DNA of 64,000 nucleotides from Chara braunii (taxonomy: Eukaryota > Streptophyta > Charophyceae > Charales > Characeae): contig BFEA01000057.1 of NCBI GenBank assembly GCA_003427395.1, forward strand, positions 1,632,572-1,696,571. The letters are read 5' to 3'. The notes under the pieces are model-generated. The model was not told where the DNA came from and did no database searches. It worked only from the letters and a program-made list of their open reading frames with translations. A program made the translations under genes and the position numbers. Positions 23,516-35,640 of the stretch are shown piece by piece; within the stretch, counting starts at the first letter, position 1; each line of letters opens with the position of its first letter.

Positions 23516-25076
23516 CACTCACCTTCATGATGTCTTGGAGATCGAGCATCAACCTTGATGAAGCTTCCTCCTTCTTGCACAAGCACCACCTTGGCTACGT
23601 CTTCCTTCTTCCTCAAACCCCTCTCTCCTTCCTCTCTCAACTCCACCCAAGCTATGGCAAGCTTCTCCCACTATGGCTATGGAGTCCTCCCCTCTAGGAG
23701 GGCTAATGGGACTCCCTCCAGCCTCTCTCTCTTCCTCACACCCTGAGGGGCTATGGCGGATCACCTCCCTAGGCCAGCCTCACCTCCACTAACCTCTAGA
23801 GCTCTCTCTCCTTGCTCACAGTCTCCTCTAAGCTCTCCAGCTGGTAGGGTTTCCCCTATCCTCTCTCCAAGTGAGAAAGTCCTCTTATGAGCTCACTTGG
23901 GCATCATGGGCACTCCTCCGGCAAATGTGAGTGTGACAGACTGAATCCTCAGCTTATGTAGGCTGAAACCAGCACTCCGGCCAGCCCATGGGCCTCCTCA
24001 TGTGCCTGGATGTGAACCGAGGTACCCCTAAGGTAAAATTCTACTACTAGGCCCTTCCGAAGGTACTCGGGCCTCATTTTGGCCAAGTGCATGCAGTCTG
24101 AGTAGTTGGTACCAACTCGGATTGCCTCTTGGCCTCCTTCAGCCTCACTTTCATTTCCAAAATGTTGCTCCCTTGGGTCCTAATGCCCAAGGGGCAGCCT
24201 CACTTGAAAGAAAAAAACCCAGTGGGTTTTTTTCTCGATTTTTTCAGTTTCTACCCCACTTTTGGTAGACCGAGGTATTTTCCTATGCCTCGGTACAGTT
24301 TCAGCCTTGAGTCTGGCTGAGATCCATGGCCCACAATATTTCGAGCTACCCCCAACTAGCCCTTGCTTCAACTTTGGGCCACTAAGTTCAAATTTTTAAC
24401 TTTTGGTGCATCTGGCTCTCTTTTGAAACCAAATGCACATTTTTGTCTCTTTCCCTCTTTTGTTTCTTTCCATTTGGGGCTGCCACCTCATTCTGTAGCT
24501 AGCCGTTTTGGGCTGGCCCACAAAAAACGGCTAGTTCCTCTCCACCATGAGATCTGATCTCAGATCGATGGTCCACAAAAAAAACAGTAATCTCCCCTTT
24601 GCATTTTCTCTTATTTTTCTCTTTTTAATTCAGATTTTGTGGAGATATGGCCCCAAGGGGTGCAATCCGGATTGCCCTCCCTCATTCTTGGAAGGATGAG
24701 GTCACAGTCGGGACCTGCCTGTCCCTACTATGCAGGTCCCAATAGGTCGACACATTCTCCTCCACTCTTTTCTTCCCTTTTGTCTCATTCTCCCTCCATT
24801 TTCTCTCATTTTTTTTTCCTTTTTTTTTTATTTTTGATGTGACAAGTGTCCACTAGCTGTTGAGTCTTTTTCTAGGCCATGGATCCTCATCCATGGCCAG
24901 ATTTAGACCCAGCAGTTGACCGTTATATCTCGGATTACACTAATGGCACCCCTATGCTCCTATGGGGTTCCATTTCGCCTCCGTTATGCCCAATTTTGAG
25001 CCCCCCTTGCTCCGATTTTCTTTGGGCAGCCTTTTTCCCATGTTGAGTTCATTGAGGCTCTATTTTCTCATGCCTA

Positions 25077-25751
25077 CAGTCTTCCCCCGAACAAAACGCA
25101 CATATGTACTTATCAACTTTCCCTGAAAAAGTCTATTTCTCAAAGTCGGTCCCGGAAATCCAAATAGAACACACGTTGAAATAGTGTGCACGTATGTTCT
25201 ATTCGAATAGTACGCATGTATATTATATTCGAATTGCCCTTGTTACCGCCACCCCCCCCCCTTCCTCTCTCTCTCTCTCTCTCTCCCTCTCTCTCTCTCT
25301 CTCTCGCTCTCCCTGGTTCTTGAAGGCTTCTGGATGGCTTGCCTGTTGTTCTCTGTGCAGTACTTGACACAGGCAGCGTCGATTGCTGCTTTCAAATATT
25401 ACTTACTGCAAGTGACGGGCCTGACTGTTCGAACATTGGGCCCGGGGGCAATGACGCCACAGTGTTCGAACAGTTCGACCGTTTTTTGGTAATCTTTCGA
25501 GGTTTTTTTTTTTTTTACAGTTTGTCTTTTTTTTTTTCCCCCCCCACACTTCTACCAATATCGGACTTATGTCTGCCATCCTTGCGCCTGGGCTTACACG
25601 GATACTGGGTACTGGTCTTTTTTGGGGCTCGTCTTCAAAAGTTGATACCCAGTATCCGTAGTATAACGCACGTGCATTATAAACGAATACAAAGCACTCC
25701 GTGCAATGTATTCGTTATTAACGCACGTGCGTTTTGTTCGGGGGAAGACTG
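25077..25751. mobile_element. 675-bp inverted-repeat transposon (Tc1/mariner-like MITE)
   Basis: The ends are perfect 25-bp inverted repeats beginning CAGTCTTCCCCCGAACAAAA, flanked by TA on both sides (25,075-25,076 and 25,752-25,753). CAGT termini with a TA duplication are the signature of Tc1/mariner-type elements. The subterminal DNA also holds related inverted words (ATTCGAAT, AACGCACGTGCGT). No transposase is encoded, so it is non-autonomous. The matching place in GR copy C (near 56,335) has no such insert, so it entered after the copies separated. It contains a CT microsatellite at 25,266-25,306. Confidence 0.88.
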
Positions 25752-26846
25752 TAGCGAGTTCGAGATATCTAGGACTGCTGGGCAGCCCTCCCAACCTTAT
25801 TATTTTGCTTCCTCCCTCTCTTATGACTCTCCCACTTGGCCCCATTAGTGCTTGCATTAGTGGTGCTAATATTTTCCACCGTCTACATCCTCAATCTCGA
25901 CGGTGCCACTTGCTTGTGCGATTATTTATTGTGTTGGCTCATGATTCCCTTGGGACATCCCAAGTCCCCGTCACTTTCCTCCATACTGGTTCTGTTCTCT
26001 TATCCCGCCAGTAGTCCTACCGGCGCATGTCCCGTTTTTTTTCGACTATTATTATTTGGGTTCACTTAGTCCCCGGCAACGTCCCGGATGCTGTCCCATT
26101 TTTATTTTGGGACATCTTTGCCCTTGGTGGTTCCAATATCCCTTCCTTGGGTGCCACATGTGTGCCGATTTTTCTCGGCCGTGAGATCTCATCTCTCGGT
26201 TGCCGTTTACCGTATCCGCTTGCTCCATGCCGAAATCACTTTTTTCTAGTCTTTCGGGCTTGTCGTGGCTCATTTTCCCTTGGCCTAGGCATCCTCATGC
26301 AGTTCGTTATTTCTCGGACTACAATCATGGCCATTTTCCTAGAACATGTGTTTTCCCTTCCCCAGCAGTCTGTTGCAACTCGGACTGCAATAGGGGTCAA
26401 TTCCCTAGCCCCAATGCCCCACAACTAGTTCTCTATTGAAAGAAAAAGAAACTGTCATTTTCCAAGCGCATCCGGACTCAATTTTGGCTCCGGATGTACT
26501 TAAAACATGTGTTTTTCATCCCCCATGTCATCCGTTGTATTTCGGTTGCATGGGGCCTTGATTTTCCTTGATTTTCCCTGCAAAATTTAAAGAAAATCAA
26601 AGTCCTTTGCAACCGCCATATTCCATAATGAATCTGGTCACGGATGTATCTCCCCAAGTGGCAGTTTTTGACTGTTAGGGCCTTTTTCTCTTTTCTTTTA
26701 TGTTATTTTTCCTCCTTTCTTGGACAGTAGGGACCTGCCAGTCCCTACTTGTGGCAGTCCCTACTGACGGCCAACTCACTCACTCCCTCTCACTCTTTTT
26801 GTCTTGTTCTCCCACATTTCTTTTCTTTTCTTTCTTTTTTCTTAGT

Positions 26847-27032
26847 ATGCCAAGTGTCAAGTGGCCGTTAAGGCCCTTTTCTAGGCCCTTCCTCTTAGTT
26901 TTGGCCCTCCCTATGCCCAAGGNCTTTTTTTTTTTTTTTTTTTTTTTTTTTTTGAGCATGCCAAGTGTCAAGTGGTCGTTAAGGCCTTTTTCTAGGCCCT
27001 TCCTCTTAGTTTTGGCCCTTCCTATGCCCAAG
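26847..27032. repeat. ~75-bp direct repeat around a T run and an N
   Basis: The block TATGCCAAGTGTCAAGTGGN...CTATGCCCAAGG occurs at 26,847-26,922 and again at 26,956-27,032, separated by an N and ~30 Ts. It could be a real duplication, but the N beside a homopolymer suggests two contig ends joined without collapsing their overlap. Confidence 0.7.
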
Positions 27033-27410
27033 GTGCAGTCCGTTATATCTCAGACTGCAATAATGGCCTCCTCATGCCCATGGGAGCTTCCTCTTTCCTC
27101 TAGTTTTCCCCCACAATGGCCCCCCCAACTACGATTTTCTCCCTGAGGCCTATTTTTCTCATGGAGCCTCTTTTGACTCCATTTTCTTGAGGGGGACTGA
27201 TCCGAGATTTTTCGGATTGCTCCCATGTCTCCCACTTCACGTTTCTTTACTTTTTCTCTTGTTTTTGACATCCCCATTTGCTACCACTAGTGTGCTGATA
27301 TTTTTGGCCGTCAAGATCCCGATTTTGAAGGTGCATCTTCTTTTAATTGTTTTCCCCTTGCGCCGCTCTACCGTTTCACTTGCAACCTTCTCATGTCCAC
27401 GCCACTCGTC

Positions 27411-27742
27411 CCGCCAGCGGTCCCGACACTTTGTCCCGCCGGTCGGTGGTCCCCGACACTTTGTCCCGTCGGTGATCCCTGACACTTGGTCCCGTCGACG
27501 GTCCCCGATACTTTGTCCCGTCAACGGTGCCCTACACTTTGTCCCGCGAGTGGTCCCCAATACTTTGTTCCGTCAGTGGTCCGCGACACTTTGTCCCGTC
27601 AGCGGTCCCCGACACTTTGTCCCGTCAGTGGTCCCTGACACTTGGTCCCGTCTACGGTTCCCGACACTTGGTGCCGTCGACGGTCCCCGACACTTTGTCC
27701 CGTCGGCGGTCCCCGACACTTAGTCTCACCAGTGGTCCTCGA
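27411..27742 (-). repeat. 26-bp minisatellite in GR copy B
   Basis: About 13 units of the form CCCGTCAGCGGTCCCCGACA followed by CTTTGT. The period of 26 is not a multiple of three, so long frames across it are not coding. GACC, CGAC and CGGT words recall the element's own left terminus (TGTCGGGACCGG), so the array may have grown from the end sequence. Copy C has only a degenerate GGACCACC-rich segment here (53,728-53,862). Confidence 0.88.
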
Positions 27743-28281
27743 CATATTTCGTCCCGGATACCATTATTTTTACTTAGTCCCACATGACCCCTGGTGCCTT
27801 TCCCCAAGGTGTCCCGTGCTCTGTGGGCGTCTGCTGCTCCACGGCGGCCCCTCTCCCTTGTCTTTCTCGAGCCTTGCGCGCGACGGTTTCTCCGGTCTCG
27901 GGTCTCCACTCCGAGACCCCCGCTAACAGCCTAGGGCGGCCCCCACGTTCGGCCCTTGATTTCTAGCGTCCCACGGCCACTGGGGCCGTCCACCTCTCAG
28001 CCGCCCTATTCTCTTGTCGTCCGCCGTGCCGCATTTTGAAAGTTGGCGGCCCCTTGGCCTTAATTATGCCGAATTGCAGTAGCCCTCCCGGCCTCATGCT
28101 GCGCCCCTATGTGCCCATGTCCTCGCGCTTACTTGCCCAGGGCATTATTCCTTCCGGCGGTCTAGTCCTTTGTCTTTTCTTTTTCTTGCCTCCTCACTCC
28201 GGATTTCTCTGTCGTGCACAACTTGGCTATATACAGGCTCTCGAATGATGGGATGTTATTCGGGACCCACCGGTCCCGACA

Positions 28282-29062
28282 CCGGTCGAGAGAAATGAGC
28301 AGGCAAGACAGAGGTGGGAAGGGCGGTATAAGAAGAAGGGTGAGCAACCTGTGAAGGGTGAGGTTGTCTCAGGGAGAGAATCTCCTCCTGGAGATCTGCC
28401 ACGGTGGCCTATAGGATAGCCACCCGCTGGGTGCACGGGGTCGGGCGTGGAGGAGGCGGAGAGAGTACCCTAGCGGGAGGAGAAAGAACCTTGGGCCGTA
28501 GTGTCGCGACCAGTGCCGGACATTGGGAAGCAACACCGGGGTGGGTAGATGAAACTGCCTGGCCAGATACAGGTATCTCTGTGACAGCACATGCGGCAGT
28601 GGCCGAAACGGCAGGGACAACAGCGGCGGTGGAGGCCAATGGATGTGCCGCAACAGACGGTATGGTCCAAGCGGCAGCAACAGTCACCACTGCGGAGGGG
28701 GAGTGTTGGCCCGTGGAGGAGGACGAACCACCACGTCTCCGTCTCGGGAGTCGTGGAGAGTCGGACTCTAAGCCGGTATTGGATGGAGTCTGAAAGCGGT
28801 GAGTAGAGCGACAAGGAGAACCCTTGAGGCAATGAACTTCGAGGGCGAGCGCATTTACTTGCCTCTCCAAGGGTGCAAGCGCATCAAGCCGCGCTTGCAG
28901 ACGTGCAAGGAGGGATGCAAGAACAGGGCGAAGGTCCGTAGGGTCCACAAATTGCTGACCCTGAACCGCCGGGTGGGTAGGCGCCTAAGAGACGGAGGGC
29001 GCCGTGACAATCTCCTCAGCTATAGTCCCATCCGTGGGTAGTGGAGGAAGAGAGGTAGACAT
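28282..29062 (-). pseudogene. gag: E3 gag, N-terminal part
   Basis: Minus strand from ATG at 29,062 (MSTSLPPLPTDGTIAEEIV), one stop, then VDPTDLRPVLASLLARLQAR and LDALAPLERQVNALALEV, a leucine-rich coiled-coil-like stretch, followed by a low-complexity Ser/Pro/Ala/Val segment. It is cut at 28,282 by GR copy B and resumes at 20,101 (Pro-rich). The coiled-coil-plus-linker start is similar in style to the E4 and E5 gag N termini. Assignment to E3 rests on strand and continuity across the repeat. Confidence 0.6.
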
Positions 29063-29755
29063 GGTGGGAGGTGGGGGGAGAGATGGGTTGTGGTATGGGG
29101 ATAGGGTACCACTGGTGAGAGGGAGGGGACCGCGAGAGCGTCGTGGGTATTCGTGGGTCGGCTAGCCTCGTGACCAGCGGGTTGCGCGTGAGATGGTGGT
29201 GCGAATCCAGTCGAGGCGAGAGGAGTCTTTCGGGTCCGAGGTGCCCGACGGGAGGAGGCGGAAGAGTAAGGAGGTTAGAAGAACCCTAAACCCTAGAAAA
29301 ACCTTAAGAAAACCCTAACCGGGGTTTGGGTGGTTAGGGTAGGGTAGCGGCGACCTAATCAAGGAAAGAAGATAGTAACCATGGAGGGAAGAGGGAGAGA
29401 AAATAAAATAAACAGTGAAATTTCGAGATAAAAATATAAAAAATATTAAATAATTAAAATAATTAAAAAAATAAATAAACAAATGCAAAGAGCATGGTTG
29501 TCCACCGGACGTTCGGATTGGGATCCAGACGGTCCGGTCAGGATGTCCGGATCGGGTGTCCGGTTTGAGGTGTCCGATTGGGCCCCATTTTGAGAAAATT
29601 CGAAAAAAAAAATTGGGGTCCCCAGACAATTTTCCAATGCCTGGAAGAGCCCCTAAAATTGTTACCGCGGTGTTTGGTGGACCGTTGGGCCAACCGGACC
29701 GGCCCTTAAGGGCCTGTACTTGCAATCTTGGGTGAGCTTCAGCGGGCCAAGCCGA

Positions 29756-29760
<5 letters not shown>
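29063..29760 (-). other. E3 5' leader with telo-box-like motif
   Basis: Non-coding. 29,280-29,345 carries AACCCTAAACCCTAG and GGTTAGGGTAGGGTAG words, like the telo-box common in plant 5' leaders; it is too short for a telomere. 29,400-29,485 is A-rich. 29,505-29,575 repeats GTCCGGATCGG-like words; related GTCCGG words recur near 31,735-31,795. Confidence 0.5.
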
Positions 29761-29819
<59 letters not shown>

Positions 29820-29820
29820 N

Positions 29821-29910
<90 letters not shown>
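29761..29910. repeat. (GT)n-N-(CT)n compound microsatellite
   Basis: About 58 bases of GT, one N at 29,820, then about 90 bases of CT. The N at the junction suggests an assembly join, so the true lengths are unknown. Confidence 0.95.
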
Positions 29911-29913
<3 letters not shown>

Positions 29914-31272
29914 TGGCTATGGTCTCTCCCTCAGACCTCTCTGTCTTCTCTCTCTAAGCTATGTGCAATGAGCACCTACTACCCTACCTTTGGCTACATC
30001 TGTCACTCTCTCTCTTTCTCTGGTTCTCCCTTCCTCCAGCGCTAGTGCAGTGCAATGGTCCATCACTTCCAACAAGTGCAAGGCAGAATGAATGACTGAG
30101 CTGACACAGGCCGGTCTTCTGCACTGTTGACTCGGCTGTGCCCGCCTTATTTGCCTTCGACTTCTGATCTGTGGGCCCAGATTGGGCCCAGATTGGGCCC
30201 AGATCCGACTCTGCTGTGGCCGGTCGGGTCTGACTGTTGACTCTCTGGTCGCCTAAACTTGACGTCTACAGGCCCTGGGTCCCTTGATTTATCCCTCGAC
30301 CCCAGTCCTATCGGCTCAAGGGCTTTCTTCGACTTCTCTAAAGGCAGTAGGTCCAATGTTTGACCCGCAAACTTTTGCCCTGGCCAAAAGCTACGGCCCG
30401 AGGGCTTTTCCTGTGCTGACTTCACCTCGGTTGCTTGCACAGGATTGTTCCTGCCTGAATATGGACATAAATCCGGTAAGATCAATCCAGGAAAAGGAGT
30501 GTATGGCTGACAAAATTGCTGGTATAAGAACATATAACTTGTGCAGACACCCATCATTTCAGCATTGCTCGACGCTCAGTACGAGGAATGCTAAAAGGAG
30601 AACAAATGAAAGATTTCATGAAGCAGTTCCGTGATGTTTAGGTCGGAGCCAGACCAGGCTCATCACAGGAGATGCCTGTGAGCTGCTTTCGACTCTGCTG
30701 TTTTTTCCTTTTTCTTCTTGTGTGTAGAATTCAAGGCAGTGCGCTGGGTGCTTTTGTCTGCTGCACACCCTGAGATTCTTTTGGTTTTTTGACCCCCACA
30801 AAGTGGCTGTGAGGGTTGAAAACAAGAGCAGTTGCAGCAGCTCCGTCGAAGTTGAAGCGTTTGTGTCCGTCCTGGATGCTGTTGCTTGAGGATACGGAAA
30901 CAATGGTGGTTTCAAGTCATGGTGTGACTGCATAGCATCCTCGTTTTGGGTGGGAAGGGAGGGAAGTGTTGCGAGTTCCTTCTCTCTCCGGTGCATGCTT
31001 TTCCTTCTTCCCGTTTCCACCTCATGGAGCTAGTGGGTCCACTCCATTCAAGCGCTGTAGTCTTGTACAGTCCTCTCGAAATGCTTGCCAATTTGTGTGC
31101 TTCTTGATCCTCACTGCTTCTGCCATGCAGTTAGTATTTAAGACATTTGGTGTTCTGCATTGGAGTAAGTTCCACATGTGCTTCCGTCCTTAGGTCTCAC
31201 AAGCCATGTATTCATTGGATTGTACATGGTTCATGTTGCATGTATTCTCATCTGGCTCCTTCCATTGATATG
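29911..31272. other. Unassigned stretch; weak exon-like end on plus strand
   Basis: 30,085-30,130 has an AATGAATGACTG section resembling R2. 30,174-30,208 is a short repeat of TTGGGCCCAGA. At 30,563, TTTCAG/CATTGC is a possible splice acceptor followed by a 26-codon frame ending at TAG (30,639-30,641), reading IARRSVRGMLKGEQMKDFMK; it could be a last exon of a decayed gene. I recognise no family, and chance is equally likely. Confidence 0.25.
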
Positions 31273-31279
31273 CCGGGTC

Positions 31280-31340
<61 letters not shown>

Positions 31341-31381
31341 TGCGTGCGTGTGTGTGCGCGTGCGTGTGTGCCTGCGTGTGC

Positions 31382-31414
<33 letters not shown>
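31273..31414. repeat. (GT)n microsatellite
   Basis: GT repeat with GCGT and CGTG interruptions in its right half. A TTTG repeat follows at 31,672-31,712. Frames through either are artefacts. Confidence 0.95.
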
Positions 31415-31416
<2 letters not shown>

Positions 31417-34230
31417 ATAAATTTTCCCCACAACAGCTCCAATTCCACCCAGATTAATAGATTCAGAATCAAAGCAGTCTTTGTCCTATTGTAGACAACG
31501 AGAGCATTTGAGATGAGACAGTCACAGTCCAACATATTAAGGCAATTTTATAATTACTAATTAGACAATTTTTGGTGCCCCTTCCATTGTTCTTGCAGTT
31601 GTGTGTGTGCACGCCACTGTGTGTGTATGTAATCGTGTTCAAGATAAGTCGCATAACACAACTACAATAACATTTGTTTGTTTGTTTGTTTGTTTGTTTG
31701 TTTGTTTGTTTTATTTTTTTATTTTTTTTTAATCCGGACATCCGGACCTGTTCTTCCATAACCAGGCAACTCGGTGTCTGGATGTCCGGGTCCACGGCAA
31801 CCATGGTAAAAAGAGAAGTAATATTTATTTTTGGGGGAAATTTCGGCACCATTTCCCTACACCCCAAAGGGTCCAGAATGTGCCAAGAGGAAGGAGAAAC
31901 CAAGATAAGCACACTAAGGTTCAAAATGTCGCAAATGGGTGGGAGAGGGCCGCGTGAAATGTGTGCTAACGAAGCGGCGATAGCGGCGCCCGGTCGTCGT
32001 CGGCGGCTGTGAACGTTGGGGTACGTGGACGCTAATCTCTTCCACGAGGCGCCTAATAGCTGTGTGAGAGCTATAGCGACAGTGCCCTGGCGTAGCCTAG
32101 CCCTTGAGTGGGTAGGGAGTGCTTTGCACTCTTACGCAATGGCATCCTGGCAGCTCCGTATCTAACCTCCATATCAACCTGCACACCTTACAGGAGCTTG
32201 ACATCAGAGGAGCCACCCTTCCCTAAAGCCTTTTGTTGGAAGGGGGGGTTCCTTTCTCACCATCCAAAGGCCGTGAGCTGTATTTCACGACACGCCATCC
32301 CGACTGCCTCGATCACTAGGAAAGCATGGAAGGCGGAGCGGCGCATCTGGACGCAATAGGAGAGCGTGCGGCTGTGGTGGCAGCGTTCCGGCATGTCCAA
32401 GGGCTTCAGCAAGTCTCGTTTGACCTCTCTTCGTCGCAAGGCAGTCTGATGTTCGTTTACTTCATGTTCTGGTTTTCACGTAATTTGGTTGTTGCTTTGG
32501 TCCTCTACGTTCTGTTTATTCATGATGTAATTTGAGGGCTTTCGTCCGTTGGTAATGAGTTCTTATGATTGATTGAGATATCCTTGGAAACATCTACACA
32601 ACGCATTTCCCTATTTGGGAGTTGTGTCTGATGTTGCAACCTTCTAGAAGTATGTGTTGTTCACAGTTTCTCGATGTTCTTAAGCGTTGGGGTATGTTTG
32701 TTGTGGTTTAGGGTGAAACTCACGGGGTTCGGATGATATGAGAGACCCAGTGAAGAGCAAACTATAATTGTATCCATTGGGTGCATGGTGGAAAACCCAT
32801 TAGGCAAAAAGGCTCTTTACAATATTTTGGTCAGCGATGATGAGACAATAACCCTAAGGCTTATTCTTCCTTCCCAGCTTTTAACCATTGAGATTGTTCC
32901 TTTAGTTTGATATTTGGTAGATTTTTGGAATTTTGATTGGGTATTTCACTTCTTCCTTTGAGAATTGTTTACGTAGTAGATTCCTGAAACTGCTTCTGTT
33001 GTTGGCGATATAAGCGTGTTTTGGCTCCAGATTCTTTTCATTCTACTGTTATTCAGAGGAGGAAATTTCTCACTGTTAGTAGAACTATATCCGGTCAGTG
33101 GCATCGATAGACTCGCTTAGCTTTGTGTGAGAGTCAAGTATGCAGATAGTCAACCACGGAGAGCGTTTAGTTGATATTAGGAAGGTTTTGACATTCTGTC
33201 CACCGGGATATACTGAAGTCTATTTTCTTAAAGTGGTTGTTCTTGAAGCGCAGGAAACAGTGATGCAAGGTCACGCATGCCTGGAGTGGTGTGGGGAGTG
33301 TTCTACGCTCGACCTATGGTCATCCTGGGAACTCCCGCTTACATCTGTATCACTTACATACCTACGGTAGAATCTGGGAAATTAATAGGATGAAGGTATA
33401 AGATCGTTGCCGGGTTTGTAAAGCCCTAAAGCCCAGAAGCCATGTGGGTGGCGGCGCCATCAGCGGGAGTGGGAGACTCGGTAGTGGCAGTGGGAACGTT
33501 TTCTCGGGCGCGAAGGGTAAAATAATTGCCAGTCATAACCAAGTTTGGAGTTACAGTGTTGTTTACTTTCCAAGAGTGGTTGATTTCCAAAAATAGGAAC
33601 AGTGACACAGGGTCACCCATGCCTTGAGTGGTGTGGGAAGTGTGATACGCTCGACTTTGTGCCACCAGGAAAATCTCGCTCGTACCTTCACCACTCATAT
33701 ATTCTGTGGGCGCAGTTATCCTTTTCTCCCTCCCTTTGAATTCCCCAAGACTCTCATGTGTGGCCGTTTCTTGGCTATATTCAATCGTTTATTCTTTGTA
33801 GATAATATTAATACGCCTAGTTCTAATTTTTGTTAAGATTAAATTTAGTACGTACTTGGACTAAATTTTAGAATTGAATTGTATCTAGGAACTTAGTCTG
33901 CCTTTGGAAATAATTTTAGGGTTAAATTGTTAAATTTTCGTGAATTGCCTTGTGCATTTTCGAGATTTGCAGTTTATAGCTCGTAGTTCTTTGCCAATAG
34001 TGTTTCGATTCTAGAAACATGCCATTGTTTTCCTGTGCAGCAAGGATATTACACTGCCATAGATTTGCTTTGCATTTTTTTATTTTTTGGAGATTCCTTA
34101 AAGGGACACTGGACCTGGTTTCTAGGAACCTAAGATGAGTTTTGGCCTCAGCAGATTTGTACCGGGTTGATATGTAGGGGTGTGTTCTCGGGCCCCGGTT
34201 GTCTCATTGGAATGGAAACTGCTATATTTC
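31415..34230. other. Unassigned AT-leaning DNA with three related ~90-bp segments
   Basis: No gene is supported. A segment built on CCTTGAGTGG, GGGAGTGTxxTACGCTCGAC and CATCCTGGGAACTCC occurs at about 32,096-32,200, 33,277-33,365 and 33,625-33,705, all in the same direction. Copies 2 and 3 are closest. They do not fold obviously as tRNA. A GAAATTTCGGCACCATTT motif at 31,838 returns at 34,578 and 34,682. Confidence 0.45.
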
Positions 34231-34231
<1 letters not shown>

Positions 34232-34261
<30 letters not shown>

Positions 34262-35280
34262 AAAAAAGTCGCAAATTACTAGGCTACCAAAGTGGCCCAA
34301 GGCCAGTTGCCCGGCCGGGCCAAAAACAATAAAAAAAATAAAAATAAAAATTATTTTTTAACTTTATTTTTTATTTTAAATTTGGTAAAGAATTTCGATG
34401 CGACCCTGAGGCAAACGTTTTTCAGCTTACTTTTCTACATAACATAGTTTTTTTCAAATGTTTTTGAATTTTTTTTATTTATTATTAGGACCTTCAAAAA
34501 AAAAAAAAAAAAGATAAATAATAAACATATAAATGGGGAGGTGGAGAGTGAAAAAAACCTAACTGTTGGATTTTTAAGAAATTTCGGCAACATTTCGTCA
34601 CCCCCATGGGGGTCAAAGTGTGCCGACAATAGATATGACTAACTTAGACTAAAGTAAAATGCGGGAGAGTAGGGAGAAAAGAGAAAATTACGGCAGCACT
34701 TCGTTACCCCTACGGAATCAAAATGTGTGCCGAGAGCTGAAATAACTAAGTCCTAAACAGATATAGAGGTGCCGCAGAAAAATTCAAATTTTCAAAGTAA
34801 ATAAAAATAAAAATAAAATAAATCGAAAAAAATAAGAAAAAAAGTAGAGGATAAGAGAATTCAATTTTTTGAAGAAAAGAGGAAATTTAGATCAAAAAGA
34901 AATTTTGATCAAAAAGAAGGATAAAAAGAAAAAAAACAGACAAATTTCGAAGTTGGGGACAGGGGGATGAAAAAGTGAAGGAGAAGAGAGAAATAGGTGA
35001 GAGAGAGAAAAAGAGTGAAGGGGGAGATGGGGAAATGATCGGGTTGTAGTCAGGGGAGAGAAGGGGGAAGAGGAGGGTGAGAGAATGAGAGAGATAGGGA
35101 TGAGAAAGTTGGGGAGGGGTAGAAGAGATTAGTAGAAGATGGTAAGTGGAGAGGGGAGGAGAGAAAAAAATGGTGGAAGATGAGTGAAGAGGGAGGTGGG
35201 AGAAGGGAGTGGTGGTAGAGTTAGAAAAGGTGGTGAGAAGGTGGAGGGGGGAGAGAGAGAGGAGTGGGAGAGTAGGTTAG
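34232..35280. other. Poly-C/poly-A junction and A/G-rich non-coding DNA
   Basis: A C run passes into an A run at 34,232-34,266. AT-rich DNA follows to ~34,900, then purine-rich DNA to 35,280. Two copies of TTTCGGCAACATTTCGTCAC...TGTGCCGA (34,578-34,626 and 34,682-34,735) each enclose a short palindrome (CCCCCATGGGGG in the first). No gene. Confidence 0.5.
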
Positions 35281-35640
35281 TGGGGAGTGATACACCAAGC
35301 TCTTGGTTGGCCAAGAGAACAAGATCACCAAGATCCACTGGATCTTGGCATTTAAGATGCTGGCAGCCTGCTGCTGCAGCAGAGAAAAAAATAAATAATA
35401 GTGGGATAATCAAGGGTTGGCTGAGATCTTGATTAGCCATCCTGATTGCTCTGACACGCAGCCCCCTAGCCAGGGGGGTCTTCACTGCTGGCAAACTGCT
35501 GGTACAGCAGTACAAAAAATAATAGCCCGCATCATCATCATCATCTGGGTGGGCTGAGATCTTGATCAGCCACCCAGATCTCGCTATACTGCAGCCCCCG
35601 ATCCAGGGGGGGTCTTCACGCTCCACAACAAGCTGCCACG
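35281..35640. repeat. Imperfect tandem ~150-bp units
   Basis: Two clear units and a partial one share GGCTGAGATCTTGATxAGCCA, a GCAGCCCCCxAxCCAGGGGG hairpin, GTCTTCAC and a CTGCTGxxxCAGCAG palindrome. The spacing is about 130-150 bp. Low coding potential. 35,641-36,202 shows nothing further. Confidence 0.55.

Noticed and set aside
25339-25848. 169-codon frame over the MITE and its flank
   Set aside because: It crosses a transposon edge and homopolymer runs and is absent from the empty site in GR copy C.
26847-27032. Biological tandem duplication
   Set aside because: The N and T run between near-identical ~75-bp blocks make an uncollapsed contig overlap more likely; not used as evidence of biology.
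29280-29345. Telomere-like CCCTAAA and TTAGGG words
   Set aside because: Only a few imperfect copies, in the leader of E3; better explained as a telo-box-like leader motif than a chromosome end.
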